Source of the DNA: an uncultured Anaerolineae bacterium
GTDB lineage: Bacteria; Chloroflexota; Anaerolineae; Anaerolineales; Villigracilaceae
Direction: 5' to 3'
Length of the DNA: 64,000 nucleotides
NCBI GenBank assembly: GCA_903822545.1
Contig: CAIJPN010000024.1
Coordinates: 62,001 to 126,000, forward strand
The position numbers were made by a program, and so were the translations under genes. Shown here in pieces: positions 7,158 to 15,376 of this stretch; within the stretch, counting starts at the first letter, position 1; the number at the start of each line of letters is the position of its first letter. The notes under the pieces were generated by a model, which saw only the letters and a program-made list of their open reading frames with translations, ran no database searches and was not told the origin of the DNA.

Positions 7158-8627
7158 TCATTCGTTTGGCGCACTGCCCGGGTTGTGCGGCTGGAAAATC
7201 CCTGACTCAAACAGGGCTATCCCCACCATTGCCAGGGTAAAAAGTATGGATAAATCAGACATGATATTGACCAGGAAAAGGTGTTTTACCAAATCGGCGA
7301 TCCCATCTCCGAAAATCGCAATCCACATATCCAGCCAGCACGCCAGGATTAAGATGAGATTCAGGGTTGAAAGATCTTGCACCAATCGGTGCGAGCTGCT
7401 CCATTTTAGGAAGAATGCAATCAGCACTTCGGCGAGAAGGAGCCAGTAAAAAGTCCAGCCTTGTGGGAAATAGGTTTGTTTCAGCAGCGCCCAGCCATTA
7501 TACAAGATTTCATTACGGGGAGCTTCGACGCCGGGTGCATATTTCCCCCGCCCATTATCTGTTTTTTGCATGGTGTTTGCGAGGCGTTCTGCATGGTGGA
7601 TAAGGATCTTGGGTTCATGCAGGATAAATGTCCCAATTGATTTTAAAGAAACCTTGTCTTGATATTTTTTGTAGCAGGCGGTTCCCCGGGCAGAAAAAAA
7701 ACCTGTCCGGCATTTGATAGCATCGGGGTCGGTAATGCCAATCTCTTTCAGTCGTTGTTCCGGGTGTTCGCTCGAAACCAGTACCCCGAAGAACAGGGAG
7801 TTGTAGCGATTGGCAGCGCCGCGATCTCCAACGAATTGGATTGTGAATATGACCGGCAGCAGGGTTAATACCAGGATGAGAACAGCCCATTTGGGGTTTT
7901 GCCATGCTTTTTTTAAATCAAACAGAAGCGGGATAAACAGAAAGGGGAAATAAAAATTGCTTGTTTTTGCGATGGTGAGCAGGAATAGCAACCCGTAGCC
8001 GATCGCAGTAAATTGTTTGTTCGTAAATTTTCCCCGCAGGAGGAACCATGTTACCAGCAAGAGAAAATAAACCAGCGAGCCGGATTCCTGGTAAAACGAG
8101 TTGAAATAGGCGGCATAGTCACCCGCGCTTAAGAGCAATACCAGTGGCAGGACGATGGCTGCCAGCAAAAAATAGGTATAGCGCCTGAAACCCGAGAAGT
8201 ACACGATCAGGAAAAAGATGCACAGCCCGACCAGCAGCCTCGGGAAAATTGACAAAACAACCATGTAAACGATGGTGCTGGAGATGAAGAAATAATTGAT
8301 TAACGCCCCTGGTATCCATAACAGGATCATTGAACTGAATGCGCTGTAAATGCTGGGTATCGATGGACGAAAATTCCATTCGGGGAGCCAGTAGTTGTAG
8401 TAGCGAATGGCGCGTTCTGGCGTTCCCGGCTCAGGAGTCTGCGCAGAAAAACCAACCGGGCTGTCGGTAAAAAGCTGGTTGACCCTTCGAAAGTCGCCAT
8501 TGTCTGCGTAGCCTGTGTTTCGTTGAAGGTACTGCCCCGCCAGGAATAAAAGGATCAAAAATAGGGCAATGATTTTGACAAGTTGGGGACTATGCTTAAA
8601 CGGTGTAAAAAAACCAGCGGAATTCAT
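7158..8627 (-). CDS. Polytopic membrane protein, possible WsfD-like hexosyltransferase
   Basis: About 489 residues with some ten to twelve membrane segments. Just after the first one comes the loop YLQRNTGYADNGDFRRVNQLF; an acidic G-x-D-N-G-D-F motif in the first outer loop is seen in WsfD-type glycan hexose transferases and similar polyprenyl-phosphate-sugar enzymes. A later loop (about residues 290-370) is hydrophilic and contains several Cys (KCRTGFFSARGTACYKKY). I start it at the ATG 8627, seven bases after the upstream stop; earlier in-frame ATGs exist. The enzymatic role is a suggestion from topology and context. Confidence 0.6.
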   Translation of the reverse strand: MNSAGFFTPFKHSPQLVKIIALFLILLFLAGQYLQRNTGYADNGDFRRVNQLFTDSPVGFSAQTPEPGTPERAIRYYNYWLPEWNFRPSIPSIYSAFSSMILLWIPGALINYFFISSTIVYMVVLSIFPRLLVGLCIFFLIVYFSGFRRYTYFLLAAIVLPLVLLLSAGDYAAYFNSFYQESGSLVYFLLLVTWFLLRGKFTNKQFTAIGYGLLFLLTIAKTSNFYFPFLFIPLLFDLKKAWQNPKWAVLILVLTLLPVIFTIQFVGDRGAANRYNSLFFGVLVSSEHPEQRLKEIGITDPDAIKCRTGFFSARGTACYKKYQDKVSLKSIGTFILHEPKILIHHAERLANTMQKTDNGRGKYAPGVEAPRNEILYNGWALLKQTYFPQGWTFYWLLLAEVLIAFFLKWSSSHRLVQDLSTLNLILILACWLDMWIAIFGDGIADLVKHLFLVNIMSDLSILFTLAMVGIALFESGIFQPHNPGSAPNE

Positions 8628-8634
8628 AAAGAAT

Positions 8635-9600
8635 TTACACTTGATGTTCATGGGGCTGGTATTCGAAACCCAACCCTTCAACCAGGTTTTTTATCGTGTT
8701 CCAGTGTACCCGCTCCCAGGCTGCCGGGCTGGAGTTGGCGTTGTGCGGGGCCAGCATGACGTTGTCCATTGTCATCAGCGGGCTGGCGTGTGGCAATGGT
8801 TCGTGTTCAAAGACATCCAGCGCCGCGCCGCCGAGTTGGCCGGATTGCAGCGCGGTGATCAGGGCGGGTTCGTCCACGATTGGGCCGCGGGCGGTGTTGA
8901 TGAGAACGGAACCGGTTTTTGCGTGGGCGAGAGAATCGGGGTTGATGAGATGCTGGGATGTGGGGTTTAAGTCGCAGTTTACGGAGATGAAATCGGAGCG
9001 GGAGAGTAAATCAGCCAGAGAAGTCATCTCGATGCCGGTTTCGGCGATGAAAACGTGGTCGATGTCGATGATGTCGGTGCCAAGCACTTTCATGCCGAAG
9101 GCGCGGGCGCGGCGTGCCACGGCTTTGCCGATTGCGCCAACGCCGATGATGCCCAACGTCTGCTCGTGCAGGGCCTTGCCGGGGATTTTGTCCCAGATGC
9201 CGCTTTTCATCTGGGCGTTCATCCAGGGTTGGCGGCGCGAAAAGGCCAGGATGTAGCCCATTACGGTATCGGCTACGGGCAGGGTGAAGGCGTTGGGGGT
9301 GCGCCCGAGTTTGATGCCGAGGCGGGCGCAGGCGGGCTGGTCAATTGAATCGACGCCGGTGCCCCATTTGGAGATGATTTTCAGGCGTGGGGCGCAGGCT
9401 TCGAGTACGCGCGGGGTGTAGCGGTCGTCACCGCAGATGGCGCCGTCGAATTGACCGGCGTATTTCAGCAGGTCGGCTTCTTCGAGGCGCTCGGCAAAAT
9501 GGTCAGGCAGGATCAACTCGATTCCGTAGTGGGCGAATACAGGGCGGAATCTCTCCACAAACGGGATCATGTAGGGGGCAGAAAAAAGCACAGTTGGCAT
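8635..9600 (-). CDS. D-2-hydroxyacid dehydrogenase (phosphoglycerate dehydrogenase-like)
   Basis: About 321 residues. The NAD-binding motif GIIGVGAIGKAVARRARAFG (about residues 147-166), the catalytic-Arg block LINTARGPIVDEPALITAL and the His-containing stretch NVMLAPHNANSS identify the D-isomer-specific 2-hydroxyacid dehydrogenase family. No ACT domain follows, so it is shorter than typical SerA. Within a cluster holding a CMP-sugar synthetase it may make a keto-acid or hydroxy-acid precursor of a modified sugar; serine synthesis is the alternative. The ATG at 9600 gives a start at the domain; a longer in-frame extension looks non-coding. Confidence 0.85.
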   Translation of the reverse strand: MPTVLFSAPYMIPFVERFRPVFAHYGIELILPDHFAERLEEADLLKYAGQFDGAICGDDRYTPRVLEACAPRLKIISKWGTGVDSIDQPACARLGIKLGRTPNAFTLPVADTVMGYILAFSRRQPWMNAQMKSGIWDKIPGKALHEQTLGIIGVGAIGKAVARRARAFGMKVLGTDIIDIDHVFIAETGIEMTSLADLLSRSDFISVNCDLNPTSQHLINPDSLAHAKTGSVLINTARGPIVDEPALITALQSGQLGGAALDVFEHEPLPHASPLMTMDNVMLAPHNANSSPAAWERVHWNTIKNLVEGLGFEYQPHEHQV

Positions 9601-9619
9601 GGTCAATCTTTCGTGTGGT

Positions 9620-10294
9620 TTAAATAATCCCAAGACGCTGGCGCATGAGCATGTCGGCGATGATGAAATCGGGTTCTTCATCGATGTCAACCGCTTCGAG
9701 ACGCGGGATTTCGTACATGAGCGGGCGTTCGCCGAGGCGGTTGCGCCGCGCCAGCAGGTTTTGGCGGGTGAACAGGTAGAAGCAGGAGTTTTCTTCGTAG
9801 ACCGGCGGCAGATCCTGGGTCTGGAGCAGGATGGCCGGGTTGTGGTTGATGGCGCGGGTGAGCGAATCCCACAGACGGGTTTGCAGCCGGGTGACGGAGA
9901 ACATCGAGTCGAAGGCCGGGTACTGGCTGGTGAATTTTCGGATCGCCCCGGAGATGGTTTCCGCTTTCAGGAGTGGGTTGGTGCTGTGGGTTTGCAGGTA
10001 GAAATCGGCTTCGAGTTGGGCCATGTCGTAGGCCAGGATTTCGTTCATGGGGATTTCGGGTGCGCGCAGGGCTTCGGGCCGCTGGATGATTTTCACCTGC
10101 GGGAAGTTTTCTCGCAGCCCGGTCATGACCGGCTCGGAATCTGTATCCACCATGATGCTGGTCACTTCGGGGACGGCGATCAGGGTTTCGATGATGTGCT
10201 GGTAGAGCGGTTTCCCGGCCAGCGGACGGTAGTTTTTGCCAGGCACGCGCTGGCTGTGGTGTCTCATGGGAACAAGGGCGGCGATTGTGGGCAT
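9620..10294 (-). CDS. Acylneuraminate/nonulosonate cytidylyltransferase
   Basis: 224 residues, the size of CMP-sialic acid synthetases. The N-terminal nucleotide-binding signature is ALVPMRHHSQRVPGKNYRPL (about residues 6-25), matching the A-R-x3-S-x-R-x-P-x-K-N pattern of NeuA/KdsB-type enzymes; later come PLYQHIIETLIAVPEV, DTDSEPV and LQTHSTNPLLKAETI. It activates a nonulosonic acid (sialic, legionaminic or pseudaminic type) or a related sugar with CTP. No NeuB-type synthase is in view, so the exact sugar is unknown. The start at 10294 begins the domain directly. Confidence 0.85.
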   Translation of the reverse strand: MPTIAALVPMRHHSQRVPGKNYRPLAGKPLYQHIIETLIAVPEVTSIMVDTDSEPVMTGLRENFPQVKIIQRPEALRAPEIPMNEILAYDMAQLEADFYLQTHSTNPLLKAETISGAIRKFTSQYPAFDSMFSVTRLQTRLWDSLTRAINHNPAILLQTQDLPPVYEENSCFYLFTRQNLLARRNRLGERPLMYEIPRLEAVDIDEEPDFIIADMLMRQRLGII

Positions 10295-10299
10295 ATTTT

Positions 10300-11010
10300 T
10301 CACTGAATGGCGTTCAAAATGATTTGTTTGAGCTGCCCGTTTTTGCGCAGGTGGCGCACCAGGTCGTGGCCGCCATCCGGGTGGTGGATCAGGCGGACGT
10401 TGGCGCAATCGCGCAGGTGATGGGCGTGGGCGCTGTCGAAAAAGCCGTTGTAGTGAACCTGCAAATCCTGGTGGGTGCGCGGGGTTCGCAGGAGTTCCTT
10501 TAAATTGAGATGTTGCGGATTATGATTATATTTCTGGGCCTGGCACATCTGCCTGAACCAGCGGAAATCGAGGTGGCGGAGGCGTTCGACTTGGTTGAGA
10601 AAAGTCTGTGGCGCGATGGCGATGCTGGTATCGGCCTCGAGCAGGTTGCCAAACAGCAGGGCGGCGTAGCCACCCATCGAGTTGCCGAGCAATGTCAGGT
10701 GCCTGACGTTTTGCGACCGCACTTCGGCTTTCAGGAATTTGGCCATGCTATCCACGTCACTGGCGATGCCGGGCAGCCCGGCCTGGTACCAGGCCTGCGA
10801 GAAATCGCGCACGAATATCTTTTTGACTTCGATTTCGCGGGTGATATTCCAAAACTCGTATGGCGGGATGGCCCTGAAGCCTTTTATGCCACCAAATGCG
10901 ATCAGCATCCGGTCTGATTTTGCTGCATAATCTTTAACTAGCGGGCTGGCGGTTTCTTCCAGTTCGCGCAGGTAGAATGGACAGACCGTGAGATTGTGAA
11001 AATTCGACAT
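10300..11010 (-). CDS. Alpha/beta hydrolase fold protein of the polysaccharide cluster
   Basis: 236 residues. The nucleophile elbow is LTLLGNSMGGYAALLFGNLL (about residues 106-125), with G-N-S-M-G-G fitting the G-x-S-x-G consensus; a likely catalytic His is in HHPDGGHDLVRHL near the C-terminus. No signal peptide is present. Proteins of this kind accompany capsule and teichoic-acid genes, possibly removing acyl groups or acting as non-catalytic partners. A GAGG ribosome-binding site precedes the ATG, and the upstream GT2 gene ends 18 bp away. Substrate unknown. Confidence 0.75.
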   Translation of the reverse strand: MSNFHNLTVCPFYLRELEETASPLVKDYAAKSDRMLIAFGGIKGFRAIPPYEFWNITREIEVKKIFVRDFSQAWYQAGLPGIASDVDSMAKFLKAEVRSQNVRHLTLLGNSMGGYAALLFGNLLEADTSIAIAPQTFLNQVERLRHLDFRWFRQMCQAQKYNHNPQHLNLKELLRTPRTHQDLQVHYNGFFDSAHAHHLRDCANVRLIHHPDGGHDLVRHLRKNGQLKQIILNAIQ

Positions 11011-11028
11011 TGAAGGCCTCGATGTGTT

Positions 11029-11964
11029 TTATTTGTAATTATACCGAATCGGCTCCACCTCGCGATTAGGGGTTTCCTCTATTGCCGTGCCGCGTGGGTA
11101 ATAGAAGGTCTGGCGCAAGTTCCACGTCCACTCGGCAGATTGGCGGTAGCCCTGGTAGGTTCCCCAAAACTGGTTGAATCGGAACCAGCAGATTTCGTCC
11201 CAAACCCGGTGCAGTACCCTTTCGCGGGCGGCATGGAAGGCATCGTTGGCGATGTTGCTGGTGGTCATACGAAAAAAATCGTAGATGTTGAAGTGCGCTT
11301 CGGGGTAAATACGCTTAAAAGCCATCGCTTCGCGCCGGTAGCGGTTGAAAACCCCCTTTGGCGTTTCATTGTGGATGTGGATGATCTCGGCCTCGGCGAT
11401 GTAGCTGATGCCGTAGCCCTGGCTTTGGGCCCACACTGCCCAGGATAAATCTTCCAGCCCTGTCAGCGTCTCGTCGTATGGATGTTTTTCCCAGGCTGAA
11501 CGTCGCACCGCGGCGTTGGCGTTGTTGCAAAACGGCTGGTTTTGTCGCGGCTGTGAGTTTTCCGGGAACCAGCGCGCAAAAACCTGGTGCTCGGAGTATT
11601 TGCTCGTATCTGTTCCGCGCTGTTTGCCGTAAGAAAGCCCCAGCGCGGGATCGGCAAAGGGTTCGATCAGCTTTTCCAGCCAGTCGGGGTAAACCGGGTA
11701 GACATGCGCCGATGCAATGGCGACCAACTGCCGGGTGGCGGCGCTCATCCCCAGGTTGAGTGAACGCCCAAAGGTGAAATCTGCCGGTTGGATGTGGATT
11801 ATTTTCGCCCCGTAGGATTCCGCTATTTTAACGGTGTTATCTGTTGAGCCGGAATCAACCAGGATCAGCTCTACATCTTTCACTGTTTGCTGGCAAACGC
11901 CTTCCAGCAGGCGTGGCAGGTGGCGGGCTTCATTGTAGGCGCGGATGACGAGTGAGCAGTTCAT
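11029..11964 (-). CDS. GT2 family glycosyltransferase
   Basis: 311 residues with CSLVIRAYNEARHLPRLLEG at the N-terminus, LVDSGSTDNTVKIAESYG and GRSLNLGMSAATRQLVAI, the usual GT-A donor-binding region, and GLEDLSWAVWAQSQGYGISY, which resembles the ED acceptor/catalytic motif of processive and rhamnosyl GT2 enzymes. The C-terminal 100 residues are rich in Arg and Trp. Its ATG overlaps the stop of the upstream DUF4380-like gene by one base (TGATG), indicating coupling. It belongs to a different GT2 subgroup from the two near 2-5 kb. Confidence 0.9.
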   Translation of the reverse strand: MNCSLVIRAYNEARHLPRLLEGVCQQTVKDVELILVDSGSTDNTVKIAESYGAKIIHIQPADFTFGRSLNLGMSAATRQLVAIASAHVYPVYPDWLEKLIEPFADPALGLSYGKQRGTDTSKYSEHQVFARWFPENSQPRQNQPFCNNANAAVRRSAWEKHPYDETLTGLEDLSWAVWAQSQGYGISYIAEAEIIHIHNETPKGVFNRYRREAMAFKRIYPEAHFNIYDFFRMTTSNIANDAFHAARERVLHRVWDEICWFRFNQFWGTYQGYRQSAEWTWNLRQTFYYPRGTAIEETPNREVEPIRYNYK

Positions 11965-12821
11965 CAGGCCAGCAGGTTGTGAATGTTTTCGGGGATGAAG
12001 GGCTGGGACAGGTTGTTATACAGTTCCCAGGTTTCGGTGTGGATGGTTTCTTCGTGGGGGGCCAGTTTGAGCAGCGGGCCGAGCGTTTCGAGTTCGATGA
12101 ACTGGTGGTTGCAGTAGGTTTCGGTGTTGCAGCTGCCGTCGGGATGCGGCAGGCCGGGGCGTGGCTCGAAGCGTTTGACGAAGAGCACGCCATCCAGCCA
12201 GTAAGCCATCCAGCCATGTGGGTTGAAGTAGCCCAGTTTAACGGGCGGTAGTGTGGGGCTGGCTCGCAGCAGGATGAAATCATCGCGCAGGGTGATGCGC
12301 GGGTCATCGATGTGGGTGTAGGGCCAGATGGAAAGCTGCCGGTTCGCCAGCAGGCCGGTGTTTTGAACCGGTTGTGGAAAGATGGCGATGCCGCCGGGCC
12401 GCAGCATGGTCAGGGCCCAGGGGGCCAATTCTACCGCCCAGGCGCCTTCGTTGCGCAGCGTGTGGATGATTTTGACCTGTGCGCTATCGCCGGGGATGAT
12501 TTCGAGGCTTTTGGCGATGTGCGTCCAGGGTTCGGCGGGCTGGCAGATGCGTACGCCGCTTGCGGTGTGTGTGATTTCTGCGCCCTCGTTGTCGGGGATA
12601 TAGGTGCGCGGCATGGCTTCGGGAGAATGCCACAGCCGGTGTCCACCGCGAAAGCGGAATTCACCGTAGGGAGTGGTGAGACTCGCCAGGCCAAGATCGG
12701 CCAGCAGGTTGGGGCCGCCTGCGGGGCCAAAGCGGACGATGCGCGTTGCTATTGTCAGATAATCAAGTGTGAAATGGGGAGTGTGCAGGGTTTCGGTAGG
12801 TTCGCCGTGAAAATCTGTCAT
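11964..12821 (-). CDS. DUF4380-like protein with mutarotase-type beta-sandwich
   Basis: 285 residues, no signal peptide or membrane segment. The pattern TIATRIVRFGPAGGPNLLADL near the start, then YGEFRFRGGHRLWHSPEA, VKIIHTLRNEG and LAPWALTMLRPGG, resembles DUF4380 and related galactose-mutarotase-fold proteins, which bind sugars on a large beta sandwich. A carbohydrate-handling role is plausible beside the glycosyltransferase it is coupled to. No catalytic residues can be named with confidence. The preceding Nudix gene ends 18 bp upstream. Confidence 0.6.
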   Translation of the reverse strand: MTDFHGEPTETLHTPHFTLDYLTIATRIVRFGPAGGPNLLADLGLASLTTPYGEFRFRGGHRLWHSPEAMPRTYIPDNEGAEITHTASGVRICQPAEPWTHIAKSLEIIPGDSAQVKIIHTLRNEGAWAVELAPWALTMLRPGGIAIFPQPVQNTGLLANRQLSIWPYTHIDDPRITLRDDFILLRASPTLPPVKLGYFNPHGWMAYWLDGVLFVKRFEPRPGLPHPDGSCNTETYCNHQFIELETLGPLLKLAPHEETIHTETWELYNNLSQPFIPENIHNLLA

Positions 12822-12838
12822 GGGGGTTCCATTCTGGG

Positions 12839-13282
12839 TCAGGGGCCATCATCGTGGAATTTTTGGACGGTTTCGGGCCAGCCGTGCTGCCGGCAGTGGT
12901 GAACAAGTTCGGCTATGGCTGGCGGTACCAGGTTGATCTGGAGTAAGCGAGAGATGGGCATCCAGATGGGGGTGTAGGTTCCGCGTTCTAGCGGGTATTT
13001 CCCCAGCATTTCGGGCCCCTGCCCGGTGCCAAAGCGACCGCCGATTTGATGTGCCAGGAAATAATATTGTGTGCGCCCGTGATAGGTGACTTCTGCTACC
13101 AGCCGGTCGATTTCCACTCTCAGGCCGAGTTCTTCGTGGCTCTCGCGGCGGGCGGTTTGTTCGGGGGTTTCGCCATATTCGGCTCCGCCGCCGGGAAAAA
13201 CGTAATAGAGCCGTCCATCGCGTTCGCGGCGGATGAGGGCGATGGTATCGCCTCGCAGGATAATGGCGCGTGAACGGTGCAT
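12839..13282 (-). CDS. Nudix hydrolase
   Basis: About 147 residues. The Nudix box reads GGAEYGETPEQTARRES plus HEELGL (about residues 33-55), with the glycine, both catalytic glutamates and the REx2EE core all present. Such enzymes split nucleoside-diphosphate-linked compounds, here perhaps an NDP-sugar or an oxidised nucleotide. I place the start at the ATG 13282 (MHRSRAIIL), which has GGTG upstream; TTG at 13291 and GTG at 13288 are in-frame alternatives. It is probably the first gene of the operon running down to the left edge, as 137 bp without a gene precede it. Confidence 0.9.
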   Translation of the reverse strand: MHRSRAIILRGDTIALIRRERDGRLYYVFPGGGAEYGETPEQTARRESHEELGLRVEIDRLVAEVTYHGRTQYYFLAHQIGGRFGTGQGPEMLGKYPLERGTYTPIWMPISRLLQINLVPPAIAELVHHCRQHGWPETVQKFHDDGP

Positions 13283-13419
13283 TATCACCAACTGCCCTGA
13301 ATCAAAGTCAGCGCAACTACTGGACGGAGGTGCTTGGGGATGGATTGGGTCACAGGCTGCCTCTTATTCAATAATGCGGAGTTTTGGATCTATGCCTGGT
13401 TGGGGTTGGGTGTTCGTGG

Positions 13420-14508
13420 TTAGGGTATGAGTGCTTTGAGCATGTCTGAACGCCATTGGTCTGTTTCGAGATCGTAGAGGCTGAAACCCGCGCCAAATTC
13501 CCAGTAGGCCCAGGCGAACCTGCGTGCTTCGGCTTCGCGGGCTACGAAAGACATCCAGCGCAGGCGCGAATCTTGCGGGGCTTTGGAGTATGCGCCAAAT
13601 TCGCCGAGCAGGATGGGCACATTGTGGCGTTCTGCCCAGGCTTGCGCCACATCGAAGTGGGCGCGGATGTTGGCCTGTTCGGCGGCGGAGCCTGCCCATT
13701 GACTGCCGAGGAAGTCGTCACTACCTTCGACCCATTCTGCGCCCTGGTGGGTGAATTCGAAGGGCAGGTAGTAGTGGAAGGTGGCGATGATGTGCGGGTC
13801 GTTTGGGGGCAGGTCGAGGGTGTTGAGCCACTCGTAGCTGTTCCACATGATCGGGCCGATGATCACATCACGGGTGGGGTTGCTGGTGCGTACCACGCTC
13901 AGGGCGCGGTTTTGGATGAAGTTCCACAGGGCAGCGTTCATCTGGTTGTTGGGTTCGTTCATTAGTTCAAAAACCAGTTCGGGCGGGTAGTTTTGGTAAT
14001 GTTCGGCGATCTGCATCCACAGGCCGATGAAGCGTTCTTCGTTGGCCCAGGGGTCGGAGGCCATTTCTTCGTAGTGGTGGATGTTGATGCTGATTTTCAG
14101 GCCGCGTTTGAGCGCCCAACCGACGATTTCATCGATGCGTGTGAAGAAGGTCGGGTCGATGGTGTAGGGCGCAGCCCACTCGGCGTGGGCGTTCCAGCGA
14201 ATGGGCAGGCGGATGTAGTCAAAACCGGCATTTTTGATGGCTTCGATGTGTTTTTCTTCGATTTTGAAGCCCCATTCGCCCTCGTTGGGGGCTTCGAGGG
14301 TGTTGCCAAAGTTGATTCCGCGCCCGAGGTGTTGGGCGGCTGGAGATGTGGAGGGTTTTGCAGGTTCCATAGGGGCAATGGTGGCTGGTTCAGGGGATGC
14401 CGAATCTGGTTTAACGGTGGCAGGCGGCAGGGCGGTGGCAGCCGGCAGCGCAACGCACGAGATAATGAAGAGGCTCAGGGTCAGGAGAAAAATCAGGCGT
14501 TTGCGCAT
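13420..14508 (-). CDS. Glycoside hydrolase family 5 endoglucanase-like lipoprotein
   Basis: 362 residues. The N-terminus RLIFLLTLSLFIISCVALPA is a signal peptide with a lipobox-like ISC, followed by a Pro/Thr/Ala-rich linker to about residue 60, so the enzyme is probably surface-anchored. GH5 features: GINFGNTLEAPNEGEWG, YIRLPIRWNAH, the acid/base glutamate in ELVFELMNEPNNQ, HYYLPFEFTHQG and the nucleophile glutamate in VPILLGEFGAYS. Known members cut beta-glucans or mannans. The end is complete. It follows an esterase with a 17-bp gap, so the two may act on one polysaccharide. Confidence 0.92.
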   Translation of the reverse strand: MRKRLIFLLTLSLFIISCVALPAATALPPATVKPDSASPEPATIAPMEPAKPSTSPAAQHLGRGINFGNTLEAPNEGEWGFKIEEKHIEAIKNAGFDYIRLPIRWNAHAEWAAPYTIDPTFFTRIDEIVGWALKRGLKISINIHHYEEMASDPWANEERFIGLWMQIAEHYQNYPPELVFELMNEPNNQMNAALWNFIQNRALSVVRTSNPTRDVIIGPIMWNSYEWLNTLDLPPNDPHIIATFHYYLPFEFTHQGAEWVEGSDDFLGSQWAGSAAEQANIRAHFDVAQAWAERHNVPILLGEFGAYSKAPQDSRLRWMSFVAREAEARRFAWAYWEFGAGFSLYDLETDQWRSDMLKALIP

Positions 14509-14525
14509 GTTCCCAATTTTCCTTA

Positions 14526-15302
14526 TTATGCCATCATCCAGGCCAGGACGTTCTGGATCATGGCGTCCCAGTAGATCCAGTTGTGCTCACCGGGGCCTTC
14601 TTCGTAGGTGAAGTCGAAGGGCAGGCTGGCGATGTGGTCGCGGAAGCGCAGGTTGTCGGCGTAGAGGAAGTCTTCGGTGCCGCAGCACTGGTAGAGACGC
14701 GGTTTGGCTTTGGCCCGGGCGGCTTTTTCGGCCAGCAGGAAGAGATCGTGCTGGCTGCCAGGCACTTTGGTGAGGTCGCCGAAGATGTCGCGCATTTCGG
14801 CCAGCCAGATTTTGTCTTCGGGGTGGCCGTGGGCTTTGACGGTTTCAGCGATGTCAAGTGCGCCGGAAAGGCTGGCCGCGGCCGAGAAGCGCTCGGGGTA
14901 GGTTAGGGCCAACTTGAACGCGCCGTAGCCACCCATTGACAGCCCGGCAACGAAATTATCTGCGCGGTTGGATGAAAGCGGGAAGATATCGCGGGCTATG
15001 GCGGGCACTTCTTCGCTGATGAACTGGCCATATTTGCCGCCGTGTACCATATCGGTGTAAAAACTGAGATGAACGGCAGGCATGACGACGGCCAGGTTGT
15101 ATTGTTCGGCGTAACGCTCGATGGATGTCCAGCGCTGCCAGGCGGTGTGGTCGTCGGAGTGACCGTGCAGCAGGTAGAGTGTGCGGTAGGCGGGCTTTTT
15201 GCCACTTTTGGCGTCTTTCAGGGTGCGCTGGGGCAGGAGCACGTTCATGGTGCAGAACATGCCCAGGGTTTCGGATTTGAATTTGATGTCGGTGAGGATC
15301 AT
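14526..15302 (-). CDS. Esterase D/PF00756-type esterase
   Basis: 258 residues with [35 protein letters not shown] near the N-terminus, the elbow [20 protein letters not shown] (Ser about residue 120), an Asp in [14 protein letters not shown] and a His in [12 protein letters not shown] close to the end: the complete triad of the esterase D/antigen 85 group (tributyrin esterase and feruloyl/acetyl esterases). No signal peptide is seen, so it probably works in the cytoplasm. It lies between an ammonia-lyase gene and the GH5 gene and may remove ester groups from sugars. An ATG at 15302 fits the family start. Confidence 0.9.
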   Translation of the reverse strand: MILTDIKFKSETLGMFCTMNVLLPQRTLKDAKSGKKPAYRTLYLLHGHSDDHTAWQRWTSIERYAEQYNLAVVMPAVHLSFYTDMVHGGKYGQFISEEVPAIARDIFPLSSNRADNFVAGLSMGGYGAFKLALTYPERFSAAASLSGALDIAETVKAHGHPEDKIWLAEMRDIFGDLTKVPGSQHDLFLLAEKAARAKAKPRLYQCCGTEDFLYADNLRFRDHIASLPFDFTYEEGPGEHNWIYWDAMIQNVLAWMMA

Positions 15303-15325
15303 GGCGAGTGGGAAGGGGTAAGTGG

Positions 15326-15360
15326 AAAGTGGAAAGTAGAGGCTGTCTACTTTCCACTTT
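15326..15360. repeat. Perfect 15-bp hairpin between hutH-like and esterase genes
   Basis: AAAGTGGAAAGTAGA (15326-15340) and TCTACTTTCCACTTT (15346-15360) pair exactly around a 5-base loop. No U-run follows on the minus strand, so it is not a canonical terminator. It shares the word AAAGTGGAA with the palindrome at 745-797. Confidence 0.6.
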
Positions 15361-15376
15361 CTATGTTCGGGAAATT

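Noticed and set aside
7158-8681. Upstream extension of the WsfD-like gene to 8681
   Set aside because: It would overlap the preceding gene by 46 bp without need; the ATG at 8627 starts directly after that gene.
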